Assembly (NCBI GenBank): GCA_964389305.1
Contig: CAYMEK010000069.1
Coordinates: 1 to 20,689, forward strand
Direction: 5' to 3'
DNA: 20,689 nt
Source of the DNA: CAYMEK01 sp964389305
GTDB lineage: Bacteria > Spirochaetota > Spirochaetia > SZUA-6 > DRHE01
Position numbers and translations under genes: made by a program. Positions 1 through 7,095 of the stretch are shown one piece after another; the stretch's first letter is position 1, and every line of letters starts with the position of its first letter. The notes beneath the pieces are model-generated. The model was not told the DNA's origin, made no database searches, and saw nothing but the letters and a program-made list of their open reading frames with translations.

Positions 1-420
1 ACCATGACACAATCCTCTCATGATTTTGTGTCTCCGGTAAATACGGGGCGGTTCAAGACGTTTGTTCAACTCACCCTTGGCACCCGATATACATTACCTG
101 CTCCTTTGCCATTGAAACCTTGCCCACTCCGAAATCTCCGTCAGACAGGCAGTCGTCCCCTGACTCGCGAGCTGCTTGAAACGCTTGTCACTACGGTAGT
201 CATCAAGCTCGGATCTCCCCTGTACGCACTCGGATTCTTGGACCGGCGTGGAATATCCTCCACCGGGTGCTTGGTTTACTTCACTCGGTTCATTTTGTCA
301 CTCCTTCGGACCCGCTTCCTGTCCTCCAAATGCTCATGGCGATAATCAAGCTAAAATGTAAAAAATTATAAAATGCCAGTAATTAAAAAAATGTAAAATA
401 ACAAAAGTTTACCAGAAGTC
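1..420. other. no convincing gene; possible group II intron debris and an AT-rich tract
   Basis: An open frame at 4-345 (+) has no ribosome binding site, is rich in Leu, Arg, Thr and Ser, and matches no family I know, so I do not call it a gene. Read on the minus strand, bases 60 down to 1 contain TTGAACCGCC followed by GAGAGG, which recalls the 3' RNA end of bacterial group II introns. No clear domain V is visible. A 7-bp inverted repeat (GACACAA 6-12, TTGTGTC 26-32) lies inside this end. Bases 350-410 are strongly AT-rich with two copies of an AAAATGTAAAA-like string, directly upstream of a strong promoter. Confidence 0.35.
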
Positions 421-450
421 TTGACAACCAAGGATGCCTAGGTGTATACT
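421..450 (+). promoter_or_regulatory. sigma-70 type promoter for the RHH gene
   Basis: The -35 TTGACA (421-426) is a perfect consensus and the -10 TATACT (445-450) matches at 5 of 6, with an 18-bp spacer. A TG lies directly before the -10. The AT-rich tract just upstream could act as an UP element. An inverted repeat, GATGCC (433-438) and GGCATC (462-467), flanks the -10 and could be an operator, perhaps for the ribbon-helix-helix protein encoded downstream; that link is inference. Confidence 0.7.
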
Positions 451-503
451 TGATGTTAATGGGCATCGTTCAGGGAGTGAGTACTTATGCGGAGGAATAA
501 TAG

Positions 504-692
504 ATGAACAGCACGACCGTTTTCACGCTCAAGAATGTCCCGACTGAACTGGCAAACGCGTTCAGGGCCGCTTGCCATTTAAACGGCAAACGCTACCGTG
601 ACGTGCTTCTGGAGTGCATGGGAGAGTACGTGAAGAAGGCAGATGAACACGTCAAGAAGGCAGGCCTGTCGCCGGTGAAGCGACATGCCTAG
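504..692 (+). CDS. small ribbon-helix-helix (Arc/CopG-like) protein
   Basis: The 62-residue protein opens with a short beta-strand-like segment (TTVFTLKNVP) followed by two predicted helices (about 13-25 and 30-50). This is the layout of ribbon-helix-helix DNA-binding proteins such as Arc, CopG and antitoxins. The lysine-rich tail (KKADEHVKKAG) fits nucleic-acid contact or a disordered partner-binding end. The start is set by GGAGGA at 491-496, seven bases before the ATG. It is transcribed from the strong promoter at 421-450, whose -10 is bracketed by an inverted repeat, so autorepression is plausible. No recognisable toxin follows, so I do not call it an antitoxin. The fold is assigned from pattern only. 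Confidence 0.6.
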   Translation: MNSTTVFTLKNVPTELANAFRAACHLNGKRYRDVLLECMGEYVKKADEHVKKAGLSPVKRHA

Positions 693-778
693 ATAGACCG
701 GAAACGAACAGCCTTGCCAAAAGGGGGAACGCACCCCGATCTTGCCCTTGGTTCAGGCTGATTCCGAAGGAGCATCAG

Positions 779-997
779 ATGAAATTCAGGATTCACATGC
801 ATTCCAGACCGGGAATTTGGAAGTACTACAAGGGGTACGTGGATGTCGATGCGCCGACAATTCATCAGGCTGTTGCCAGGGCGAAAAAGAGGCTTTACAC
901 CGGAGCATTTCCAAGTCGCCCTTCCGGCACCTGGATCGTAGACAACGTACAGATTAATAGACTGGAGTTTGAAGCGGAGGAATCTAGATCAGGATAA
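779..997 (+). CDS. hypothetical protein, 72 aa
   Basis: I do not recognise a named family. The protein begins with a basic aromatic stretch (MKFRIHMHSRPGIWKYYKGY), then a V-D-V-D-A-P-T strand and a helix (IHQAVARAKKRL). This strand-then-helix pattern recurs in small orphan proteins of phages and mobile elements. The start is supported by AAGGAG (768-773) six bases ahead of the ATG. An overlapping frame starting at 742 lacks a ribosome binding site and is rejected. It lies 86 bp after the RHH gene on the same strand, so the two are probably co-transcribed. Confidence 0.5.
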   Translation: MKFRIHMHSRPGIWKYYKGYVDVDAPTIHQAVARAKKRLYTGAFPSRPSGTWIVDNVQINRLEFEAEESRSG

Positions 998-1115
998 CCC
1001 ATGCGCCCCGGCCCTGCCGCCCTACTGGGGCATCTTTCTGAAGGTAGCTGCTCAAGCAGGAACCGCTGCAGAGGGAAGGACGGGTGTACAGCGAAAGGGG
1101 GAAGAGGCGTAGTAT

Positions 1116-1131
1116 GGCCAAGTATTTGGCC
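1116..1131 (+). other. perfect hairpin in the leader of the membrane-anchored protein
   Basis: GGCCAA (1116-1121), loop GTAT, TTGGCC (1126-1131) form a perfect 6-bp stem. It lies inside a ten-codon open frame (ATG 1114, TAG 1144-1146) preceded by a purine-rich GAAGAGG. That frame ends three bases before the GTG at 1149. The arrangement could couple translation of a minicistron to the downstream gene, or could be chance. Confidence 0.3.
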
Positions 1132-1148
1132 GGCACGCAATTGTAGCA

Positions 1149-1556
1149 GTGAAGGCCTTTGAGGCAAGAACAAGAAGGGAGTACGTGCGGATTAAGAACG
1201 AAAAGGCAAGGATTTGGGTTAACAGAGTTTTTTCCTTCCTGGTTGGGGCATTGTTGATTTATGCTGTAATGCGCCTCTCCGTGGTTCAGAATGTCAAAGA
1301 AGAGAATGAAAAACTGAAGAAGGAACTCTATGATCCAGGTCGGCTTTTGAGCAATGCGAAAGGGTTTTTCGAAAACAGAGATTACACCGAGGCGAAGAAA
1401 ACACTGGAGACTCTGTTTGAAAAACACCCAGGCGCAAGTGAAATGGTCGAAGGTAAACAGCTCTATGCTGACATAGAAGCAGAGCAAAACGCGCTGGACA
1501 AGAAATGGGAAGCGGCAGTAGGGGGGATCCGAGAAGAATGGGAAAGACAGAAGTAA
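1149..1556 (+). CDS. membrane-anchored coiled-coil/TPR-like protein
   Basis: The 135-residue protein has a basic N-terminus, one hydrophobic segment (about residues 24-44, VNRVFSFLVGALLIYAVMRL) and then a charged region. That region contains a heptad-like coiled coil (NVKEENEKLKKEL) and one TPR-like helical pair (about 66-100; A-K-G-F-F-E-N-R-D-Y-T-E-A-K-K). It is probably inserted in the inner membrane with the helical part on one side. No catalytic motif is visible. The outermost GTG (1149) has no ribosome binding site. A second GTG at 1185 follows AAGGGAG (1175-1181) closely and would give a 123-residue protein with the membrane segment near its start, so either start is possible. A diverged piece of this gene recurs at 1652-1681. 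Confidence 0.55.
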   Translation: MKAFEARTRREYVRIKNEKARIWVNRVFSFLVGALLIYAVMRLSVVQNVKEENEKLKKELYDPGRLLSNAKGFFENRDYTEAKKTLETLFEKHPGASEMVEGKQLYADIEAEQNALDKKWEAAVGGIREEWERQK

Positions 1557-1566
1557 AACGCACCAA

Positions 1567-1592
1567 GAGTCGTTGAGAGTTCCTTACGACTC
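1567..1592 (+). terminator. possible weak terminator hairpin
   Basis: GAGTCGT (1567-1573) and ACGACTC (1586-1592) form a perfect 7-bp stem with a 12-base loop, ten bases after the stop codon of the preceding gene. No T-run follows, so intrinsic termination would be weak. It could instead be a processing or protective structure. Confidence 0.3.
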
Positions 1593-1651
1593 GGATACTA
1601 CCCTGAGTGAACAGGTTCCATATCAGGCTGCTTTGTCAATTGTTCATTAGA

Positions 1652-1681
1652 AATGTCGAAGAAGAAAATGGAAAACTGAAG
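1652..1681 (+). repeat. diverged partial copy of the upstream coiled-coil coding sequence
   Basis: These 30 bases match 1290-1319 at 27 positions. The matching segment codes for N-V-K-E-E-N-E-K-L-K in the intact gene and N-V-E-E-E-N-G-K-L-K here. Similarity fades on both sides with small indels, and no open frame continues. This is most simply the remnant of a duplicated or formerly adjacent paralogue. Confidence 0.55.
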
Positions 1682-1739
1682 GGAGTCTTGCTCCTTCAGG
1701 ACAGGTCCGGCCGGGCCAGGCCGGTGCCGTAGGCCGTCG

Positions 1740-2100
1740 CATCGGCAAGCCCTCCGACCAAGGAGCAAGCTCGCCACGATGCCCGGCTCCTCAACCATCA
1801 TGATCGAGCCCCAGGCCTCCTTGGCTCGGGCAGGATCTCGGTGACGGCCTCGAGATCCTTCGGGGGCATCCCCCCCTCCTTAGCCAACGCACAGCTCCAC
1901 CAGCTACCACTTCTCCCCAACGGGGTAATGCTCCACCTCCCAGAGCTCGCGCTCGACGCGGGTGCACTCGTTCTTGGTCTTGGTGCTGAGGTAATCGCCG
2001 ATGGCCATGGATAGCCCCGTTGGTGATCAGGTTGGTGAAGCCCAGCATCAGCACTACCGCAGCGGAGAGCGAAGCCTCGGCCACGCCCGGCGACCGCATC
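1740..2100 (-). pseudogene. VIT1/CCC1-family (vacuolar iron transporter type) pseudogene
   Basis: No single frame is open, but switching frames on the minus strand gives a consistent family pattern. From right to left it reads S-P-G-V-A-E-A-S-L-S-A-A-V-V-L-M-L-G-F-T-N-L-I-T-N-G, then MAIGDYLSTKTKNE, then RVERELWEVEHYPVGEKW followed by an in-frame stop. It continues with LAKEGGMPPKDLEAVTEIL and AKEAWGSIMMVEEPGIVASL. VIT/CCC1 proteins (Fe/Mn transporters) have a first helix pair ending in (S)M-G-x-G-D-Y-L-S, a charged metal-binding helix region and an M-M-x-E-E-L-G-L segment, all recognisable here. At least three frameshifts and stops (near 2010, 1895 and 1820) show it is dead, and the final membrane helices are not visible. 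Confidence 0.65.
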
Positions 2101-2196
2101 GAAGAGGATTGTCTCCGGTCGAAGCTGCAGCCATCCCTGGCTGCTTCCACGTGCAGGCGAAGCCTTCAAGCAACACGTCGGCCTCCTTGCCTCCGG

Positions 2197-2226
2197 TTTA
2201 CTCGCGGGGGGCGCCTGTGATATAAG
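2197..2226 (+). promoter_or_regulatory. candidate promoter of the V-ATPase operon
   Basis: TTTACT (2197-2202, 4 of 6 to the -35 consensus) and TATAAG (2221-2226, 5 of 6 to the -10 consensus) are separated by 18 bp. They lie about 25 bp before the first operon start. A start site near 2233 would leave a leader of only about 16 nt that excludes the GGGAGG at 2226-2231. Either initiation is further upstream or the first gene is translated from a short leader. Confidence 0.35.
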
Positions 2227-2248
2227 GGAGGATCAGGGATTCACAGCC

Positions 2249-2575
2249 GTGGAAGAAGTCATCCAGAAGATCCTCGAGGCGGAGAAGGAGGCGGAACGCC
2301 TGGTGCAGGAGGCCCGGACCAAGGCCGCCGAGCTACGCAGCAAGGCCGACAGCCAGAGCGACAACAAGATCCAGAAGGCCCGCGAGCAGGCCCAGCAGCG
2401 GATCCAGGACGCCCTGAGCCAGGCCCGCCGCGAAGCGGAGCAGGAACGTCGGGAGGCGCTGGGCAAGATCGAGGAGGAGAACAAGCGCTTCCTCGAAGAG
2501 CAACAGAAAGGCATCGAGCGCACGGCCCAAAAGATCGTGGATCTGGTAATCGAGCCGGAGTACCGGAAGGAATAG
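2249..2575 (+). CDS. atpH: V-type ATPase peripheral stalk subunit G/H
   Basis: The 108-residue protein is almost entirely an alanine/glutamate/arginine-rich coiled coil (about residues 5-95), ending in I-E-R-T-A-Q-K-I-V-D-L-V-I-E-P-E-Y. This pattern is typical of the short G/H stalk subunit that pairs with subunit E. The heterodimer forms the stator linking catalytic A3B3 to membrane subunit I. It is the first gene of the operon, and C follows six bases after its stop. The GTG start is chosen because M-E-E-V-I-Q-K-I-L-E-A-E-K-E-A begins the helix cleanly; the nearest GGGAGG is 17 bases upstream, which is long. Short coiled coils are hard to name from sequence alone, but the context is decisive. 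Confidence 0.8.
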   Translation: MEEVIQKILEAEKEAERLVQEARTKAAELRSKADSQSDNKIQKAREQAQQRIQDALSQARREAEQERREALGKIEEENKRFLEEQQKGIERTAQKIVDLVIEPEYRKE

Positions 2576-2581
2576 ACACAG

Positions 2582-3670
2582 GTGGCCGGAGCGCTCAAGA
2601 AGTACGCCTTCATCAACGCCAAGCTGAGGGCGAGAATCAGCAAGGTGCTTCCCGAGGAGCAGCTCCATCAGATGGCCCGGGCTTCGACCCTGTCCGAGGC
2701 GGTGCAGATGCTGCAGGGCTCGGATTTCACGCCCGTGGAGGCGGTCTACAGCCAGACGGGTGATATAAAGCTGGCGGAGCTGGAGCTGGTGCGCAAGGAG
2801 GTCAGGCTGTACCTGGAGCTGGAGAGCATGGTGGAGGGGGAAGTGGCGGGTCTGGTGCGGGCCCTGGCCACCCGCTTCGAGGTCGAGACCTTGAAGAACG
2901 CCCTGAGGCTGTGGTTCGATTCCAAGGTGAGAGGCCGGAGCATCGAGGAGGCTCTGGGATATCTGCTGCGGGAACGCATTCACCACAACCTGCACCTCGA
3001 GCAGGTGGTGAATGCGGGGAACCTGTCGGAAGCGGCCGCCGTTCTGCAGCATACCCCGTACGCCTCGATCCTGGAGGAAAAGGCCTCCCGGGTCCTGGAT
3101 TCCGGCACCCTCTTTCCGGTGGAAATCGATCTGGATCGCTACTTCTACCGGCAGCTCATAGAGGCGGTGAACGCCTTGGAGCCCAGAGACCGGCAGGTCG
3201 CCCGCCGGATGATCGGGGTAGAGATAGACATGGAAAACATAAGCTGGCTGATCCGCTTCAAAACGTTCTACAACCTGCCCTTGAGCCAGGTTCTAGACTA
3301 TTCCATCCCCTGGGGCTTGAACCTGAGCCGGGAGCTGATCGCCGACTCGTACCAGTCCGAGCATCCCGACGAGGTGCTGCAGGCGATGGTTCGCAAGCGC
3401 TATCCCCAGCTGGCGGCTCTGCTCGGCTCGAAGGAGCAGCATGCCGAGCGCACCCTGCGCGCCCAGTTCTCCCGCCTGGTGCTGATCGAGCGCATCCTCG
3501 AGCAGATCATGCTCCTGGAGGTCAGGCGCATCCTGGCCGGCTACCCTTTCACCATCGGAATCGTGCTGGCCTATTTCGTAATAAAAGCCAACGAGAGTAA
3601 AAAAATCATGACCATCCTCAACGCCAAGTTCTACAACTGGCCCGAGGACCGTATTATGGCGGCGATATGA
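2582..3670 (+). CDS. atpC: V-type ATPase subunit C (AC39/d family)
   Basis: The 362-residue, mostly helical protein is of the usual length for the V/A-ATPase C (eukaryotic d) subunit. This funnel-shaped socket couples the central stalk D/F to the rotating K ring. Family traits include the opening K-K-Y-A-F-I-N-A-K-L-R-A-R-I, the repeated three-lobed helical pattern and the ending F-T-I-G-I-V-L-A-Y-F-V-I-K-A-N-E-S-K-K-I. The start is GTG, after a GGAAGG that is rather far upstream. The stop overlaps the start of subunit I (ATGA at 3667-3670), implying translational coupling. C sits between G/H and I rather than between E and F as in Thermus. Confidence 0.9.
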   Translation: MAGALKKYAFINAKLRARISKVLPEEQLHQMARASTLSEAVQMLQGSDFTPVEAVYSQTGDIKLAELELVRKEVRLYLELESMVEGEVAGLVRALATRFEVETLKNALRLWFDSKVRGRSIEEALGYLLRERIHHNLHLEQVVNAGNLSEAAAVLQHTPYASILEEKASRVLDSGTLFPVEIDLDRYFYRQLIEAVNALEPRDRQVARRMIGVEIDMENISWLIRFKTFYNLPLSQVLDYSIPWGLNLSRELIADSYQSEHPDEVLQAMVRKRYPQLAALLGSKEQHAERTLRAQFSRLVLIERILEQIMLLEVRRILAGYPFTIGIVLAYFVIKANESKKIMTILNAKFYNWPEDRIMAAI

Positions 3671-5688
3671 TCTTCACGGAACGAATGAAGCAGCTCGTGG
3701 CTGTGGTGCTGGACAAGGATGCCGAGGCGGTCACCAGGGAGCTGCTGCGGCAGGGCGTGCTGCACTTCACCAAAGTTGCCGAGGTGGACCGCTCGGTGGC
3801 CGACAAGGTACAGGAGGTCAGCCCCAAGGTTTCCGAGGCCCTTATCGCCGAGATCCGCAAACGCATCGAAAGCTTCTTTGCCATGGGGGGCGAAAAGCGA
3901 CTTCCCGATATCGAGCTGCGGATCGAGGACCTCAAGGTCGTGGATCTGGAGGAGACCAACCGGGTGCTGGACAAGCTGGCCGCCCGCATTCAGGAGATCC
4001 GGGACCAGCAGCAGGCTTTGCAGCAGGAAATCCTGAAGCTGGAAGACATCAGGCGTCAACTGGACTTGTTCGGAGACCTCTCGGCCGGCATCCAGGCCCG
4101 TTCCCAATATTCGTACCTCAATATCCAGTCCGGATCGATCCGCTCTTCTCTGCTCGACGGTTTCAGCCAAGCCCTGCAGGAAGTTCCGTCTGTTCAGATC
4201 AATGCGGGTGCGGACGAGAATCAGACCAACCTCCTGCTCATCACCATGAAGCGGGATGAAGGGGCGGTCAACAAGATTCTGGACCAGTACGGCTGGGTCG
4301 AAGTAGAGATGCCCCACGAAGTGCGGGGGGGGAGGGAAGAGGCACTGCGGGATGTCGAGCCCAAGCTGGCCCGGCTGCGGGAGAGCCAGGGGAAGCTGAA
4401 AGCCGAGGTGCAGCAGTTAATCCGGGAAAACCGACCCCTGTTGGAGAGGACCTGGGCGAACCTGCGGCTGAACGAGCTGTACACCCGCATCCAGACCTAT
4501 TTCAGCAAGACCGCCCGTACGGTGATCTTTTCCGGCTGGCTGCCCGCCGATCGCCGGGCGGCGCTGGCGGCGGGCATAAGGCGGGTGGCGGGTGAGCGCT
4601 GCTACCTGGAATGGCACGATCCCAAGGAAGTGCCGGAGCCGGAGCAAGCCGCGGTTCCGGTGCGCTTCAACAATCCGAAGCTGCTGTCGCCTTTCCAGAT
4701 GCTGGTCCGCAACTACTCGATCCCGGAGTACGGCACCGTGGAACCGACCGTATTCGTGGCGATTGCCTACCTGATCATGTTCGGCTTGATGTTCGCCGAC
4801 GTCGGTCATGGGATCGTGTTGATACTCGGCGCCCTGCTGGGCCTGCTCACCTACAGGGGAGAGAGCGACAACGTCCGCAACCTGTTCAAGCTCGTGATCT
4901 GGTGCGGGGCGGCCGCCGTGGTAGCCGGAGCGCTGTTCGGCTCCTATTTCGGCATGCAGTGGTTCAGGCCTCTGTGGTTCGACTTTCACGGCATCGTGAG
5001 CGGCGAGAGCCAGGGCGGCTACCAGGTGAAGAGCATCTACGACATCCTGTTGATCACCCTGTACTTCGGGATCGCCGTGATCGGGCTGGGCCTGGCGTTG
5101 AACTGGATCAATCTGGTGGCTAAGGGCCGCTGGTTCCGGCTTGTTTTCGACAAGGGGGGGCTTCTGGGTAGCTGGATATACGCGGGGGGCGTATACATCG
5201 CCTATTTCTACGTGCGCCACGACTACCGCCAGCTTCCCTCCGGAAACCTTCTCCTGCTGCTGGCTGGCCTTCCGGCGCTGCTTCTGTTTCTGAAGGCGCC
5301 GCTGGAGTTCCGGCAGCACCAGGACCGGTCTTTCACCATCTTCACTCCCATCGATTTCCTGATGGAATGGATCCTGGAGCTCCTGGAGATTTTTACCGGC
5401 TACCTGGCCAATACCCTCTCTTTTATGCGGGTGGCCGGGCTGGGTATTGCGCACGTGAGTCTGATGATGGCCTTCTTCATTATTGCAGGGATGGTCCAGG
5501 GCCCGGGAGGGGAGTACACGATCGGATCCTACCTTATCCTTGTTTTCGGTAATATACTGGTGATCGCCCTCGAAGGTCTTTCGGCGGGGATCCAGTCCCT
5601 GAGGTTGAACTACTACGAGTTCTTTTCCAAATACTTCAGCGGAACGGGGAAGATATACGCCCCTGTTTCCCTGCGAAAGGATTCGTAG
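3667..5688 (+). CDS. atpI: V-type ATPase membrane subunit I (a subunit)
   Basis: The 673-residue protein is the static membrane subunit holding the two ion half-channels. Residues 1-355 are a soluble helical arm that contacts the E/G stalks. Membrane helices follow at about 360-402, 408-430, 458-482, 498-516, 526-548 and 564-640. Conserved marks are F-G-L-M-F-A-D-V-G-H-G in the first membrane hairpin, L-S-F-M-R-V-A-G-L-G-I-A-H with R588 as the likely essential arginine facing the rotor glutamate, and A-L-E-G-L-S-A-G-I-Q-S-L-R-L-N-Y-Y-E-F-F-S-K near the end. Length and helix count are normal for the family. Confidence 0.95.
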   Translation: MIFTERMKQLVAVVLDKDAEAVTRELLRQGVLHFTKVAEVDRSVADKVQEVSPKVSEALIAEIRKRIESFFAMGGEKRLPDIELRIEDLKVVDLEETNRVLDKLAARIQEIRDQQQALQQEILKLEDIRRQLDLFGDLSAGIQARSQYSYLNIQSGSIRSSLLDGFSQALQEVPSVQINAGADENQTNLLLITMKRDEGAVNKILDQYGWVEVEMPHEVRGGREEALRDVEPKLARLRESQGKLKAEVQQLIRENRPLLERTWANLRLNELYTRIQTYFSKTARTVIFSGWLPADRRAALAAGIRRVAGERCYLEWHDPKEVPEPEQAAVPVRFNNPKLLSPFQMLVRNYSIPEYGTVEPTVFVAIAYLIMFGLMFADVGHGIVLILGALLGLLTYRGESDNVRNLFKLVIWCGAAAVVAGALFGSYFGMQWFRPLWFDFHGIVSGESQGGYQVKSIYDILLITLYFGIAVIGLGLALNWINLVAKGRWFRLVFDKGGLLGSWIYAGGVYIAYFYVRHDYRQLPSGNLLLLLAGLPALLLFLKAPLEFRQHQDRSFTIFTPIDFLMEWILELLEIFTGYLANTLSFMRVAGLGIAHVSLMMAFFIIAGMVQGPGGEYTIGSYLILVFGNILVIALEGLSAGIQSLRLNYYEFFSKYFSGTGKIYAPVSLRKDS

Positions 5689-5719
5689 CATCCAAACTAT
5701 GAAGTTCTAGGAGGAAGCG

Positions 5720-6115
5720 GTGAAGAAAGAATCGCCATTGAAGCGCGAGGCCAAGGATGCCTTCAGAAGGAAGATCCTGGTGAGCGTGCTTGTTCTGTTC
5801 AGCTTGTTTGTCGTCTTCGGAGCGGGTTCCGTGGTGCGGGTGTTCGCCCAGGATGCGGAGCCTGCGGCCGCGGCGCCGGAAATGAGCGCCGAACAGGCCC
5901 GGGTTGCCCAGTTCGGGCTGGTGGCAGCCGCCATCGCCTTCGGCTTCGGCGCCTTGGGAGCGGGGATCGCCATCGGCAGCGTTGGGGCAGCCGCCATGGG
6001 AGCCATCGCGGAGAAGCCGGAGATCGCCGCCCAGGCTCTGATCTTCGTGGCCCTGGCGGAAGGGTTGGTGGTGTTCGGTTTCATCACCGCTTTGATGATT
6101 CTCGGCAGGACCTGA
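5720..6115 (+). CDS. atpK: V-type ATPase proteolipid subunit K (c-ring)
   Basis: The 131-residue protein is the rotor-ring subunit. Residues 1-44 form a basic start, a hydrophobic stretch and a possible cleavage site (V-F-A-Q-D), resembling a signal peptide. One hairpin of two membrane helices follows (about 62-88 and 103-129). The ion-binding glutamate is E114 in L-A-E-G-L-V-V-F-G. This one-hairpin-plus-signal layout is like the Thermus L subunit and unlike the four-helix Enterococcus NtpK. Helix 1 (GAGIAIGSVGAA) lacks the glutamine, and helix 2 the serine, that help bind sodium in Na+-type rings, so H+ coupling is the better guess. GTG start with AGGAGG at 5709-5714, five bases away. Confidence 0.92.
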   Translation: MKKESPLKREAKDAFRRKILVSVLVLFSLFVVFGAGSVVRVFAQDAEPAAAAPEMSAEQARVAQFGLVAAAIAFGFGALGAGIAIGSVGAAAMGAIAEKPEIAAQALIFVALAEGLVVFGFITALMILGRT

Positions 6116-6128
6116 GGCAGCGCTACGG

Positions 6129-6434
6129 ATGAAGTATTACATCATCGGGGACGAGGATGCGGTGCTCGGCTTCGGTCTGGTGGGCGTGCACGGACAGACC
6201 GTTCACAACCCCCAGGAAGCCCAGGCCGCCCTCGATTCCGCACTGGAAGACCGAGAGGTGGGCATCCTGCTCATCACGGAGAGAACGGCGGAGCTCATCC
6301 GTCCCCTGGTGGACCGTTATGTCTTCACCAGGAATTTCCCCCTTATCGTGGAGATCCCGGATCGGCTGGGGCCGGTGTCCGGAAAACCGGGGATACGGGA
6401 TATGGTCAACCAGGCAATCGGCATCAAGCTGTAG
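6129..6434 (+). CDS. atpF: V-type ATPase subunit F
   Basis: The 101-residue protein has the size and alternating strand/helix pattern of the central-stalk F subunit, a small Rossmann-like protein bound to D inside the A3B3 head. Typical features are the opening Y-Y-I-I-G-D-E-D-A-V-L-G-F-G-L-V-G-V-H-G, the I-L-L-I-T-E-R-T-A-E-L-I-R core and the P-L-I-V-E-I-P-D segment. ATG start 13 bases after K; the ribosome binding site is weak. Confidence 0.92.
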   Translation: MKYYIIGDEDAVLGFGLVGVHGQTVHNPQEAQAALDSALEDREVGILLITERTAELIRPLVDRYVFTRNFPLIVEIPDRLGPVSGKPGIRDMVNQAIGIKL

Positions 6435-6458
6435 GATTGGAAAGGTCGCAGGCGGATC

Positions 6459-7091
6459 ATGCAAGAGCGTGAAGCAGGCCGGGAAGAGCTGATCGAGGGA
6501 ATCGGCGCAGACGCGCGCCGTGAAACCGAGCGCATTCTCCAGGAGGCGAACAAGGGGGCCGGCGAGCGGCGCAAGCTGGCGGAGCAGCAATCGGAGCGGA
6601 TCATGCAGGAAGCGGAGGAAAAGGCCGCAAAGCAGGCCAAGGCCATCCGCCGGCAGGCGGCCTCGGCCCTGCGCATGGAGCAGAAGCGTACGGGCCTGCG
6701 GGTACGCGAACAGGTCATCAGCCGGATCGAGGAGCAGGTACGCCGCCGGCTGCAAGAGCTGATCGGCACGCCCGGATACCGGGAAATCCTGCTGGGCTGG
6801 ATCGTGGAGGCGGCCATCGGCCTGAATGCCGAGAAGGCGGCGGTCAATGCCTCGGCTCCCGAAAAACGGCTGCTGGACGAGCGGCTGCTGCGAGAGGCGG
6901 AGGGCCGCGTCGAGGAGCTGATCGGCTCCCGGGTGAAGCTGAGCAAGTCGAAGCACGAGCCTCTTCTGTCCCAGGGGGTGGTGCTTACCGCCGAAGGAGG
7001 CCGGGTAGAGTTCAATAACCAGGTGAGCACGCGCCTGTTGCGCCTGCAGTCGAAAATCCGCAAGCTGATTGCGAGCGAGCTGTTTGAGTAA
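6459..7091 (+). CDS. atpE: V-type ATPase peripheral stalk subunit E
   Basis: The 210-residue protein has a long charged N-terminal coiled coil (about 1-105, rich in Glu, Arg, Ala and Gln) and a globular C-terminal half. That half contains G-V-V-L-T-A-E-G-G-R-V-E-F-N-N, the family's conserved hairpin followed by the T-R-L-L-R-L-Q final helix. It pairs with the G/H protein (2249-2575) as a stator stalk binding the top of the B subunit. It lies 24 bases after F and ends five bases before the chosen ATG of A. Confidence 0.9.
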   Translation: MQEREAGREELIEGIGADARRETERILQEANKGAGERRKLAEQQSERIMQEAEEKAAKQAKAIRRQAASALRMEQKRTGLRVREQVISRIEEQVRRRLQELIGTPGYREILLGWIVEAAIGLNAEKAAVNASAPEKRLLDERLLREAEGRVEELIGSRVKLSKSKHEPLLSQGVVLTAEGGRVEFNNQVSTRLLRLQSKIRKLIASELFE

Positions 7092-7095
7092 GGTC

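Noticed and set aside
4..345. 113-codon open frame on the plus strand
   Set aside because: No ribosome binding site or family pattern, skewed composition, and a better reading as antisense to a possible intron RNA remnant.
742..957. 71-codon frame overlapping the 779-997 gene
   Set aside because: No ribosome binding site, while the overlapping frame has AAGGAG at the right distance; its composition is irregular.
1598..2169. Minus-strand open frames taken as separate genes
   Set aside because: Each frame carries only a fragment of one VIT/CCC1-like protein; they are better described as a single frameshifted pseudogene.
2333..3052. Long minus-strand frame opposite the G/H and C subunits
   Set aside because: An antisense frame, common in high-GC coding DNA; the plus-strand V-ATPase genes explain the region fully.
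4417..5691. 424-codon minus-strand frame opposite subunit I
   Set aside because: Histidine- and glutamine-rich mirror of the membrane-protein codons with no family features; subunit I is unmistakable on the plus strand.
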